NCBI GenBank assembly: GCA_051306415.1
Contig: JBPPNE010000359.1
Location: forward strand, 1 to 12,762
Direction of reading: 5' to 3'
DNA length: 12,762 bases
Source: CBDDRG01 sp051306415
GTDB taxonomy: Bacteria; Pseudomonadota; Gammaproteobacteria; Pseudomonadales; Porticoccaceae
The notes beneath the pieces are model-generated. The model saw only the letters and a program-made list of their open reading frames with translations. It was not told the origin of the DNA and ran no database searches. Shown here in pieces: positions 5,179 through 12,762 of the stretch. Made by a program: the position numbers and the translations under genes. Each line of letters opens with the position of its first letter. Positions within the stretch are counted from its first letter, which is position 1.

Positions 5179-7284
5179 ATGATAGCCAGCAGCACCAAGT
5201 ATCGGCAACCGTCCTGCGGCCTCCAGCTCTATGGCGTGCTGTTTCCACTGTTGCTCGCCGGCACTGCCGCCGCCGATATTGCCACCGCCAATGCGCTCAC
5301 CGAGACCGATATCCTTGGCTCGGTGTCGACGGTAAGCGTCGCCAGCCGCTTCGAGCAGCCGATCAAGCGGGCGCCGGCAAGCGTCACGGTGATCACCCGG
5401 GAAATGCTCGATGCGGCCGGCGCGCGCAATTGGGTCGATGTGTTTCGTCTGGTGCCCGGTTTTGAATCCTATCAGGTCAACGCCCATCGCTTCGGCATAT
5501 CCGCCCACGGCATCGGCAACGAGTTCCCCAACCAGCTGGAGGTCATGGTCGATGGCCGCTCGGTCTACGAACCGGTGTTATCGACAGTCAATTGGGGCAC
5601 GCTGGGCATCGATCTGGAGGATGTCGATCACATCGAAGTGGTGCGTGGCGCCAGCGCCTCGACCCATGGCTCCAACGCGTTTCTCGGCGCGGTCAACATC
5701 ATCACCCGCCAGCCGGTACAGGACAGCGGCACCACGCTGCGCGGTGAGGCCGGCGATCGCGACACCCAGAACCTCAGCCTTCGCCACAACGACCGCCTCG
5801 GCAAGCTCGACTATCGCCTCAGCCTCGGCTACCAGCGCGACGCCGGCTTCCCGAGTTTTTTTGATCCCAATGAGAACAGTGGCCGCATCGACGACGCCTT
5901 CGAGACCTATCAGATCGGCCTGCGCGGCACCTATACGCCGAATGTCCGCGATGTCCTCGATGTCAGCTCCGGCTACGCTCACGATCGCCTCGGCTTCGGC
6001 GAGCCCGACCACCCCGCCGACTATCTGCCCACACGCTTCGAATCCAACTACCAGGATCTCAAGTGGATGCGCGTGCTCGCCGGTGGCGACCAGTTGCAAC
6101 TGCACGGCTATCACAACGGCCTGCGCGGCGGCGGCCGCGCGGAACTCGGCCTCGCCTCACAGCTATTCGGCGTCAACCCGGCCGTTATCCCGCTGGCTCT
6201 CGGCGTTCCCGATCAGAGTTTGAACAGCGGCCTCGACGTTGCCTCCGAACGCTTCGACCTGGAACTCTCGCACCAGTTGTTTTTCAGCGACCGCTGGCGC
6301 GGCGTCTGGGGGCTGGGCTCGCGCTATGAATACGCCCAGAGTGACACCCTGCTCGGGAATAACGCCAAAATCTGGGAAGAGTCCTTCCGCCTGTTCGCCC
6401 ACAGCGAGTGGCAACCGGTGACCGGGCTCTTCGTCAACCTCGGCGCCATGGTCGAGAAGAATTTCATCGGCACGCTGGTGTCCCCCCGCATCGGACTCAA
6501 CTACGAACTGACACCGCAGCAGACGCTGCGCCTGAGCGTCGCCAAGGGCAACCGCTCGCCGTCGATTCTGGAGGCCAAAGAAAACAACAACCTGAAGCTC
6601 GGCACCCTGGTGATTGATCCCGGCCGCATTGTCGACACCCAGCTGAACGAGGAGCGCCTGACCAGCTACGAGCTCGGCTATCTCGGCGCCTTCGCCAACG
6701 ACCGCTTCAGCTTCGACGTCCGCCTGTTCCGCGAGGAGATCAGAAACGGCATCAACGACCTGCGCACGCCTTGGACACCGGCAGTGCCCGCGCTCACGCT
6801 CTTTGTCTCGGACACCATCCTGGTGCGCTCCAATCTGGCGGAATGGAGCAACACCGGCGCGGAACTGCAACTGCTCTATCGACCCACGGCGAGAACGTTT
6901 TTTCGCGCCCACTACACCAATAAAGACCTCGACAGTCGCGATGTCCGGCGCTTCGAACCCAAGGTCGATATCCGCGATTTCGACCATGCCCAGGCCCGCC
7001 ATTCGGGAGGACTCCTGGCCAACTATCAGTTGACCTCCACGCTGGATGTCGGCGCCTTTGTCTACTACCAGAGCAAAGTGCTCTGGCGCGAGAGCGGCAA
7101 CAGTGGTTATATCGAGCCCATCACCCGCGCCGATGCCCAGGCCACCTACCACTTCAGCGCCGGTCACAGCCAGGGCAAGCTACAATTGATCGTCCAGAAT
7201 CTGCTGGATGACTATCCTGAATTCCATCAGGCCAACGTGTTTTCGACAGCGACTTATTTGAGTGCGGAGTTATCACTGCCTTGA
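5179..7284 (+). CDS. TonB-dependent outer-membrane receptor
   Basis: A 701-residue TonB-dependent receptor that would import or sense a ligand at the outer membrane using TonB-ExbBD energy. A signal peptide covers about residues 1-32 (hydrophobic LYGVLFPLLLAG, then AAA before D33). A TonB-box-like stretch follows near 47-57 (GSVSTVSVASR). The plug domain runs from about 62 to 175, with ASVTVITREML, a DGRSVYEP turn, VDHIEVVRGASASTHGSNAFLGAVNIITR and related family signatures. The rest is a beta-barrel rich in alternating aromatic and polar strands, including a 'RLSVAKGNRSPS' segment. It ends in SLP rather than the common terminal aromatic. AAGGA lies upstream of the ATG at a rather long distance (11 bases). 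The downstream binding protein and kinase suggest its ligand is also sensed. The ligand cannot be read; barrel length is compatible with siderophore, vitamin or other receptors. Confidence 0.93.
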   Translation: MIASSTKYRQPSCGLQLYGVLFPLLLAGTAAADIATANALTETDILGSVSTVSVASRFEQPIKRAPASVTVITREMLDAAGARNWVDVFRLVPGFESYQVNAHRFGISAHGIGNEFPNQLEVMVDGRSVYEPVLSTVNWGTLGIDLEDVDHIEVVRGASASTHGSNAFLGAVNIITRQPVQDSGTTLRGEAGDRDTQNLSLRHNDRLGKLDYRLSLGYQRDAGFPSFFDPNENSGRIDDAFETYQIGLRGTYTPNVRDVLDVSSGYAHDRLGFGEPDHPADYLPTRFESNYQDLKWMRVLAGGDQLQLHGYHNGLRGGGRAELGLASQLFGVNPAVIPLALGVPDQSLNSGLDVASERFDLELSHQLFFSDRWRGVWGLGSRYEYAQSDTLLGNNAKIWEESFRLFAHSEWQPVTGLFVNLGAMVEKNFIGTLVSPRIGLNYELTPQQTLRLSVAKGNRSPSILEAKENNNLKLGTLVIDPGRIVDTQLNEERLTSYELGYLGAFANDRFSFDVRLFREEIRNGINDLRTPWTPAVPALTLFVSDTILVRSNLAEWSNTGAELQLLYRPTARTFFRAHYTNKDLDSRDVRRFEPKVDIRDFDHAQARHSGGLLANYQLTSTLDVGAFVYYQSKVLWRESGNSGYIEPITRADAQATYHFSAGHSQGKLQLIVQNLLDDYPEFHQANVFSTATYLSAELSLP

Positions 7285-7296
7285 GAACGAAATTGT

Positions 7297-7319
7297 CGCC
7301 GCCTTGAGTAGCGGCGGCG
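7297..7319 (+). promoter_or_regulatory. GC-rich hairpin between receptor and binding-protein genes
   Basis: CGCCGCC (7297-7303) pairs with GGCGGCG (7313-7319) around a 9-base loop, 12 bases after the receptor stop codon and 45 before the next start. There is no following T-run, so it is not a standard terminator. It could protect the 3' end of the receptor message or partly uncouple expression of the outer-membrane receptor from the two downstream genes. Confidence 0.4.
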
Positions 7320-7364
7320 CGATGAGCCAAGACACCTTAAACGGAGCACCTGACAGTAGCAGCA

Positions 7365-8351
7365 ATGGACTGGGTCGAAGGGAAAACCAAACCGGCAGGG
7401 ATGCCGCTGGCGCGATGGCTGGCGGGGTTCGTGCTTATGCTTATGGTGTCCACGCTCGGTGCAATTCCCACAGTGGTGCTCGCCGCCGCGCCAGACGCCA
7501 TTGAGATTTTGCTGTCCGACGACGCCCCGTACTACCGCGAAACGGAGGCCGCTTTGCGGCTGGCATTTGCGCGCAACCCGGGGCCGGTACCGGTGACCCG
7601 TTCACTCGCAGACGGGGTAGCTTTAGAGCCGCCACCCAACACCTGGTTTGTCGCCATCGGCACCCATGCCTCGGTCTGGGCCGGCAACCGCTATCCCGAT
7701 CAGAATGTGGTGAGCGTGCTGGTTTCACGCCAGGGCTTGGAGGATCAGCTCGCCAGCCACCAGGGTCGCGGTCGCCGGGCCGCAGTCGTCATCGACCAGC
7801 CCGCTGACCGCGCGCTCAGGCTCGGCTTGCTGCTCAAGCCCGACAGCAAACACATTGGCGCCGTGTTCGGACCGGGTTCACAGGCGATGCTGGCGGATTT
7901 TTCTGCAGCGGTCGCCAGCAAGGGCCGCATCCTGGACGCCGCCAATATTGCCACCGGCGACAACCCGGTCGCCACCCTGACTCCCGTCGTCGAGCGCTCC
8001 GACCTCTTCATTGCAATTCCGGATCGCGAGGCCTTCAACCGCGCCGTTGCCAAATGGATTCTCTACCTGTGTTTTCGCCGCAAGATCCCGGTGATTGGCT
8101 TTTCCCAGTCCTACAATGAGGCCGGCGCGCTGGCGTCGGTGTTTTCGACACCCGAGAATATCGGTCGCCAGGCGGGCGAGTTGTTGATCCAGCTAACTGA
8201 AGGTAGTGAGCCGGCACTGTGGGCCATCCATCAACCCAAGTACTACACGCTGAAGACCAGCCCCAGTGTCGCTCGCGCCCTCGGCATTGCGCTGCCCGAC
8301 GAAGCCACCCTGTACAGGCTGTACTCCGCTGCCCTCGCGGCGCCGCCATGA
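7365..8351 (+). CDS. Exported substrate-binding protein, ABC_sub_bind (PF04392)-like
   Basis: A 328-residue periplasmic binding-protein-like polypeptide. Residues about 14-42 look like a signal peptide (basic start, LAGFVLMLMVSTLGAIPTVV, then LAAA), so the mature form begins near A41-P43. The body has the two-lobed alternating pattern of periplasmic binding proteins: RRAAVVIDQPADRALRLGLL (138-157), IGAVFGPGSQAML (164-176), 'LFIAIPDREAFN' (214-225) and KIPVIGFSQSYNEAGALASV (240-259). The end, GRQAGELL (267-274) and 'KYYTLKTSPSVARALGIALPDE', matches my memory of the PF04392 family. No permease or ATPase gene follows; the next gene is a sensor kinase overlapping by four bases. The protein therefore probably presents a ligand to the kinase rather than to a transporter. 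The ATG at 7365 lacks a close ribosome binding site, and ATG at codon 13 is an alternative. Confidence 0.85.
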   Translation: MDWVEGKTKPAGMPLARWLAGFVLMLMVSTLGAIPTVVLAAAPDAIEILLSDDAPYYRETEAALRLAFARNPGPVPVTRSLADGVALEPPPNTWFVAIGTHASVWAGNRYPDQNVVSVLVSRQGLEDQLASHQGRGRRAAVVIDQPADRALRLGLLLKPDSKHIGAVFGPGSQAMLADFSAAVASKGRILDAANIATGDNPVATLTPVVERSDLFIAIPDREAFNRAVAKWILYLCFRRKIPVIGFSQSYNEAGALASVFSTPENIGRQAGELLIQLTEGSEPALWAIHQPKYYTLKTSPSVARALGIALPDEATLYRLYSAALAAPP

Positions 8352-11023
8352 AGCGGCCGTTGCTCGCCTTCCTCACCCGCACCCTTCACGGTCGGCTGGT
8401 ACTCGCGACCTTCGGCCCGCTGTTTCTGCTCACGGTGCTGCTGACCAGCAATAGCATTCGCGACCGCCAACGCGACAACCTCGCCGAGTTGCACGACACC
8501 GGCAACAGTGCCGCCTCCTACCTGGCTACCATCGCCGATTTCGCGCTGTATTCCGGCAATCGCCTGCTGTTGTCCTCGCTAGGGGCGTCCACCGCGCAGA
8601 TGGGCAATATCAAGGGCGTCGCCTTTCTCGACAGCGACCGCCGGGTCGTCGTGTCCACCGCCGGGTTTCCACCGGTTGCGGGGCAAGCCCACTACAGCAC
8701 CGCCGCTGCTGAGCCCTACCAGCAGAAACAGCATCTCTATTTCGAACGCCCGATCGTCATCGCCGGGGTGGACGTTGATGACTACCATCAAGAGGCCACG
8801 ACCGCCGCACCCGCCAAGCAGATCGGCTGGGTGATCGTCGCCCTCGATCTCTCCGCGAGCATCCAGGAGCGCCACGCAATGCTGTTGGACAACATCGCCA
8901 TCGCCGTCGCGGTGATGGTGGTGGCCTTCGTCATCGCCTACCTGCTGAGCCGCTCAGCGATCGCACCGATCGCCGCGCTCACCAACACCGTCGGCCAGAT
9001 GGAAAGAGGCGACCTCACGGTGCGCGCCGAGCCGGCCACCCGGGACGAGCTGGCGACGCTGGCCCAAGGCATCAACCACCTCGCCGAATCCGTCGCGCGC
9101 AGCCAGCAAACCCTCGAGTACCGGGTGTTCATGGCCACCAGCAAGCTACAGCTCGCGCTGCAAGACCTGCAAACCAAAAATCAGGCACTCGAAACCGCGA
9201 CCCTCGCCGCCGAGACCGCAAATCAGGCGAAGGGCGAATTCCTCGCCCGCATGAGCCACGAGTTGCGCACACCGCTGACCGCGATCCAAGGTTTTGTCGG
9301 GCTGCTGGGAAGCTCGGAGCTGCCGCCATCGGAGAAAAGCTACTGCGCGATCATTGATCAAGCCGCCGCCCAGTTGCTGACGCTGATCGACGACACCCTC
9401 GAATTTACCCGGCTCCAAAGCCAGGTCGTTGCCCTCGAGGCGGCGCCGTTCAACCTCGCCGAATGCCTCGAACATCCGATCCGCCTGCTGGCACCGCTCG
9501 CCCACCGCAAGGGCCTGGAGATCGTCCTCGACATCTATCCCGACGTCCCGCTGGCGGTGGTGGGCGACAGTTCGCGGCTGCGCCAGATCATTTCCAACCT
9601 GGTCAGCAACGCCATCAAGTTCACCAGCGACGGCCATGTCCGCGTCGCCGTATTCAGCGCTGACTCCGACCCCCATATCGCGGCTCTGGAGATACTCGTC
9701 GAGGACACCGGGATCGGCATTTCACCGGTTCAACAGCGGCAGATCTTCATCGCTTTCATGCAGGCGGATACGTCGATCTCGCGCCGCTTCGGCGGCGCCG
9801 GGCTCGGCCTCGCCATCGTCAAGTCGCTGACCGAGCTGATGGGCGGCAGCGTCACGCCGCAGAACAACACCGGCGGCGGCACCACCATGCGCCTCTCGCT
9901 GCGGCTGCCGCGAGCGCCGGAAGAGGAATTCCAGCCGCTGTCAACGGTCCTTGTCCTGTACGATACCGACCCACTCTCGATGACCGCCACCGCTAACACC
10001 CTCACCCGGATAAGTCCTCATCTGAGCTGCTATCGAAATTTCGACGAACTCGTCGATTATCTGCCCGACAGCGACGCCGACGCCTTCATCGTCAGCATCG
10101 ATATCCACCAGTCGAAATCGGAACGTCTCGCCACGCTGTTCCAGATACGCGCATTCTCCGCCAGCCCGATTCTGGTAGTCGCGCCCTTGCAAACCCTCCA
10201 CAACGAGCTGCCTGACGCCTTTCCCGACCGTCTGCAGCCACTGGTATTCCTGGGCAAGCCGGCAGGGCTGTACGAGCTGCGCTCGACGCTCGCGGCCATG
10301 AACTCCGGCGATACCACAGCGCCCGCCAGCACGGATCAACCCCTCCTTGGCGTCAAGGTGTTGGTCGCCGAGGACAATGATTTCAGTAGCCTGTTATTGA
10401 AGACGTTGTTGACCCGGCTCGGCTGTCACTGCCAGTTCGCGGTCACCGGCAGCGAGGCGATCGAGCTATCACAGCGCACCCAGTTTGACGTTCTGCTGAT
10501 CGATATCCACATGCCCGAGGTCAACGGGATCGAGGCGATCCGGACCATCAAGCAAGCTGACAACCCCAACGCCGCAACGCCGGTCATCGTGATGACCGCC
10601 GATGTGCTCCAGCACGAGGAAGAGACCGCGCTGGCGCTGGGGGCGGCAAAAATCATCCTCAAACCCTTCGCCGAGCCCGAGCTGATGGCAACCTTGCTGG
10701 CGTTTACCGGGCGCCGCGATCAGCCGGCGGTGGACACATCGGACGCGCGCGGCCGTATTCCCCGCGAGCTGTTCTTCAATGAGATCGAAGCCCTGGTCAG
10801 CGCCGCCGAACGCGCCCATGGCGATGGCGATCAGCTGCGCGAGCACATCCATCAATTGCTCGGCATCGCCGGGGTGTTTCAGCTGGGATCCCTGGAGACG
10901 CGGGCGCGGGCGCTGCACACCCTGGTCAAAGCCGGCGACTACGCCGGGGTGGCAACCGCGCTAATTGCGATTCGCGAACAGGTCTGCACGCTCAGACAGG
11001 AGCGCGCGGTGGGCGGCAGCTGA
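8348..11023 (+). CDS. BarA-like hybrid sensor histidine kinase with two receiver domains and HPt-like tail
   Basis: An 891-residue inner-membrane kinase. The ATG at 8348-8350 overlaps the previous stop codon as ATGA, implying translational coupling; an in-frame ATG at 8219 would lie inside the preceding gene and is rejected. Order: first membrane helix about 17-34; periplasmic domain about 35-178, resembling the BarA/sCache_4 sensor; second helix about 182-201; HAMP about 202-256; helical linker to 297; HisKA with phospho-accepting H304 in MSHELRTPL; HATPase with N417 and N421, DTGIGI (453-458) and GGAGLGLAI (482-490). A first receiver-like domain (about 532-650) keeps D585 and K637 but has A612 where Ser or Thr is usual. 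The second receiver (about 668-786) is intact: E675, D676, D719, T750, K772. The tail (about 805-880) has an HPt-like H835 in IHQLLG. No response regulator gene adjoins it. Confidence 0.94.
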   Translation: MKRPLLAFLTRTLHGRLVLATFGPLFLLTVLLTSNSIRDRQRDNLAELHDTGNSAASYLATIADFALYSGNRLLLSSLGASTAQMGNIKGVAFLDSDRRVVVSTAGFPPVAGQAHYSTAAAEPYQQKQHLYFERPIVIAGVDVDDYHQEATTAAPAKQIGWVIVALDLSASIQERHAMLLDNIAIAVAVMVVAFVIAYLLSRSAIAPIAALTNTVGQMERGDLTVRAEPATRDELATLAQGINHLAESVARSQQTLEYRVFMATSKLQLALQDLQTKNQALETATLAAETANQAKGEFLARMSHELRTPLTAIQGFVGLLGSSELPPSEKSYCAIIDQAAAQLLTLIDDTLEFTRLQSQVVALEAAPFNLAECLEHPIRLLAPLAHRKGLEIVLDIYPDVPLAVVGDSSRLRQIISNLVSNAIKFTSDGHVRVAVFSADSDPHIAALEILVEDTGIGISPVQQRQIFIAFMQADTSISRRFGGAGLGLAIVKSLTELMGGSVTPQNNTGGGTTMRLSLRLPRAPEEEFQPLSTVLVLYDTDPLSMTATANTLTRISPHLSCYRNFDELVDYLPDSDADAFIVSIDIHQSKSERLATLFQIRAFSASPILVVAPLQTLHNELPDAFPDRLQPLVFLGKPAGLYELRSTLAAMNSGDTTAPASTDQPLLGVKVLVAEDNDFSSLLLKTLLTRLGCHCQFAVTGSEAIELSQRTQFDVLLIDIHMPEVNGIEAIRTIKQADNPNAATPVIVMTADVLQHEEETALALGAAKIILKPFAEPELMATLLAFTGRRDQPAVDTSDARGRIPRELFFNEIEALVSAAERAHGDGDQLREHIHQLLGIAGVFQLGSLETRARALHTLVKAGDYAGVATALIAIREQVCTLRQERAVGGS

Positions 11024-11044
11024 GCCGTGGCACTCGCGCCGCGC

Positions 11045-12214
11045 TCACAGCAGGCGCACGCGGATGACGCCCTCGACCGCGCCGATGGCGGCGATGATGG
11101 CGGGCGAGGGCGCGTCCTCGACATCGACGATGTTGTAGGCAATCTGATCGCGGCTCTTGTTGACCAGATCGAGCACGTTGTTGTTGCTGTCGGCGAGAAT
11201 GCCCAGCACATTGCCGAGCACCTTGGGCACATTGGCGTTGCTGAAGGTGACGCGGTGGCCGCCATTGCGCGCCATCGCGGTGGGCGGGAAATTGACCGAA
11301 TGGGCAATGGTGCCCTGCTCCAGGAACTCGATAAGCTGGTCGGCCGCCATCACCGCGCAGTTCTCCTCGGCCTCCGCGGTACTGGCGCCGATGTGCGGCA
11401 GCAACAGCACATCCTGGCGACCGAGCAGTGCCGGCGCCGGAAAATCGGCGACATAGCAATCCAGCTTGCCGTTGTCCAGCGCGACCAGCAGTGCCTCGGT
11501 ATCGACCAGCTCCTGACGGGCAAAATTGATCAGTTTGGCGTTGGGCTTGCAGCTGCGCAGGGTCTCGGCATTGATCAGGTCGCGGGTCTCCGCTGTCGCA
11601 GGTACATGCAGGCTGATGTAGTCGGCGCGGGCGAACAGGCTTTGCAGATTTTCCATCTTGCCGACCCGGCGCGACAACCGCCAGGCCGCTTCTACCGAGA
11701 TCGCTGGATCGTAGCCAATCACGGTCATGCCGAGCTCGACCGCCATATTCGCCACCAACGCCCCGATGGCGCCGAGGCCGACCACGCCTAGCGTCTTGCC
11801 GTAGAGCTCGCTGCCGGCGAAGCGGCTTTTCTCCTTTTCCAGTAGATTCGACATCGCCGTAGCATCGGTGACCGCGGTCAGACTCTGCACATAGTTCATG
11901 CCGCCGAAGATATCGCGGGACGCCAGCAGCAGCGCCGCCACCACCAGTTCCTTGACCGCGTTGGCGTTGGCGCCGGGCGTGTTGAAGACCACCACACCCT
12001 TGGCGGTGTAGTCCGCCACCGGGATGTTGTTCACCCCCGCGCCAGCGCGACCGACCGCCAGCACTGTATCCGCCATCGGCTCGCCGTGCAGTTTGTGGCT
12101 GCGCAGCAGAATGGCATCGGGCTGCGAGAATTCACTGGCGATCTCGTAGCGATCGCGGGGAAAGCGGTCGAGGCCCTTGCTGGCAATCTGGTTGTAGGTG
12201 CGAATCTTGAACAT
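11045..12214 (-). CDS. serA: D-3-phosphoglycerate dehydrogenase with C-terminal ACT domain
   Basis: A 389-residue NAD-dependent D-2-hydroxyacid dehydrogenase, expected to oxidise 3-phosphoglycerate to 3-phosphohydroxypyruvate in the first step of serine synthesis. GRAGAGVNNIPV (56-67) and FNTPGANANAVKELV (77-91) form the substrate-side signature. VVGLGAIG (144-151) binds NAD. R233 in NFARQELVD and H274 in LLPHIGAST are catalytic. Where Escherichia coli SerA has its glutamate in 'FPTEP', this protein reads ADFPAPALLG; as far as I recall, this short SerA group generally differs there. Residues about 320-389 form an ACT domain (VTFSNANVPKVLGNVLGIL), so serine feedback is possible. The ATG at 12212-12214 follows AGGAAG. 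It lies 65 bases downstream of serC on the same strand and converges with the kinase gene. Confidence 0.94.
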   Translation of the reverse strand: MFKIRTYNQIASKGLDRFPRDRYEIASEFSQPDAILLRSHKLHGEPMADTVLAVGRAGAGVNNIPVADYTAKGVVVFNTPGANANAVKELVVAALLLASRDIFGGMNYVQSLTAVTDATAMSNLLEKEKSRFAGSELYGKTLGVVGLGAIGALVANMAVELGMTVIGYDPAISVEAAWRLSRRVGKMENLQSLFARADYISLHVPATAETRDLINAETLRSCKPNAKLINFARQELVDTEALLVALDNGKLDCYVADFPAPALLGRQDVLLLPHIGASTAEAEENCAVMAADQLIEFLEQGTIAHSVNFPPTAMARNGGHRVTFSNANVPKVLGNVLGILADSNNNVLDLVNKSRDQIAYNIVDVEDAPSPAIIAAIGAVEGVIRVRLL

Positions 12215-12222
12215 GGCACTTC

Positions 12223-12259
12223 CTGTTGGGAAAGAGTCTGTTGGGAGAGAGTCTGTCGG
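12223..12259. repeat. 15-base tandem repeat, about 2.5 copies, in the serC-serA spacer
   Basis: CTGTTGGGAAAGAGT (12223-12237) is followed directly by CTGTTGGGAGAGAGT (12238-12252), one mismatch, and then by the partial unit CTGTCGG (12253-12259). It fills over half of the 65-base spacer between serC and serA and touches the serA ribosome binding site. Being a multiple of three it keeps a neighbouring frame open, which creates a long false frame across the spacer. A slippage origin is likely; copy number could change spacing to serA. Confidence 0.85.
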
Positions 12260-12279
12260 ACCGCGGCGGCGCGCGGGAC

Positions 12280-12762
12280 TCAGGCGGTGCGAACTTCTTG
12301 GTAGGCCCAGTCGAGCCAGGGCATCAGGGCCACGAGATCGGCCTGCTCCACCGTCGCCCCGCACCAGATGCGCAACCCGGCGGGAGCATCGCGGTAGGCG
12401 CCGATATCGTAGGCAACCGCTTCGCGCTCCAGCAGCTTGGCCATCGTCTTGACCTGCGCCTCGGCGAGATCCAGCACCAGACAGACGCTGGTGTTGGAGC
12501 GGGTGCGCGGATCGCGGGCGAGGAAGTCGATCCAGGGCCGCGCCGCGACAAAGTCTTCGAGCACCGCCAGATTGGCCTGCGAGCGGGCGATGGTGGCGGC
12601 CTCGCCGCCGATGCTTTTGACCCAGTCCAGCGCATCCAGATAATCGGCGACGCACAGCATGGACGGCGTATTGATGGTGGCGCCGGTGAAGATGTCCTCC
12701 ATCAGCTTGCCCTTCTTGGTCATGCGGAAGATCTTCGGCAGTGGCCACGGCGGCGTATAGCT
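12280..12762 (-). CDS. serC: Phosphoserine aminotransferase, C-terminal part (5' end outside window)
   Basis: The visible 160 residues are the C-terminal part of a PLP-dependent phosphoserine transaminase (class V fold), which converts phosphohydroxypyruvate to phosphoserine with glutamate as donor. The frame is open to the window edge. Recognisable segments are WPLPKIFRMTKKGKL just inside the edge, FTGATINTPSMLCVADYLDAL soon after, GGEAATIARSQANL, and RSNTSVCLVLDLA. The wording fits the type found in alphaproteobacteria and some gammaproteobacteria (TIGR01365-like) better than the Escherichia coli SerC type; this is from memory. The PLP-binding lysine would lie in the missing upstream part. 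It is directly upstream of serA on the same strand, so both pathway steps are probably co-expressed. Confidence 0.9.
   Translation of the reverse strand, partial: SYTPPWPLPKIFRMTKKGKLMEDIFTGATINTPSMLCVADYLDALDWVKSIGGEAATIARSQANLAVLEDFVAARPWIDFLARDPRTRSNTSVCLVLDLAEAQVKTMAKLLEREAVAYDIGAYRDAPAGLRIWCGATVEQADLVALMPWLDWAYQEVRTA

Noticed and set aside
6163..7167. Leftward 334-codon open frame opposite the receptor gene
   Set aside because: Antisense shadow within the beta-barrel region of the receptor; composition typical of high-GC third-frame artefacts.
8219..8347. 43-codon N-terminal extension of the kinase from an in-frame ATG at 8219
   Set aside because: It lies wholly inside the binding-protein gene, is arginine/histidine-rich, and the ATG at 8348 overlaps the previous stop codon as ATGA right before the membrane helix.
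11045..12748. Leftward 567-codon open frame spanning the end of serC and all of serA
   Set aside because: Upstream of 12214 it reads serC in the wrong frame and gives an arginine/histidine-rich sequence. The true serC frame ends at 12280 and serA has its own ATG with ribosome binding site. The 15-base repeat merely keeps the frame open.

Overview
The window looks like a piece of a high-GC gammaproteobacterial chromosome. The indications are a TonB-dependent outer-membrane receptor, a BarA-like unorthodox sensor kinase, strong AGGAGG ribosome binding sites, and serine-biosynthesis enzymes of types familiar from environmental proteobacteria. A marine or sediment gammaproteobacterium is my best guess, from memory of similar gene neighbourhoods only.

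Left edge (1-984): an accessory patch. A leftward reading frame of 20 visible codons starts at base 60 and leaves the window; it resembles the N-terminus of an IS5-type transposase. It is followed by about 320 bases without a gene that hold a compact 117-base nested inverted repeat flanked by CTAG (a MITE-like element). Next comes a leftward gene of clearly lower GC for a small single-pass membrane protein that I do not recognise.

Left-centre (1026-4902): four leftward genes, probably one operon read from right to left: a histidine-phosphatase-fold protein, an acyl-CoA dehydrogenase of the ACAD10/11 type, a zinc-free NADPH:quinone oxidoreductase-like MDR enzyme, and a short-chain dehydrogenase. 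Together they suggest catabolism of an acyl-CoA, perhaps an oxygenated or branched one. The phosphatase-fold protein lacks the usual second catalytic histidine.

Centre (4903-5178): a divergent intergenic region with a 7-bp-arm palindrome and a small hairpin plus T-run just ahead of the receptor gene.

Right-centre (5179-11023): three rightward genes: a TonB-dependent receptor, an exported substrate-binding protein of the ABC_sub_bind (PF04392) type, and a hybrid sensor kinase (periplasmic BarA-like sensor, HAMP, HisKA, HATPase, degenerate receiver, full receiver, HPt-like tail). The last two overlap by ATGA. The set reads as an outer-membrane to periplasm to inner-membrane sensing or uptake chain. 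It has no permease, ATPase or DNA-binding output regulator of its own inside the window.

Right edge (11045-12762): a leftward serC-serA pair for the first two pathway-specific steps of serine synthesis, read serC (5' end outside the window) then serA. A 15-base tandem repeat lies between them. serA converges on the kinase gene with only 21 bases between the stop codons. No RNA gene or CRISPR array was seen.
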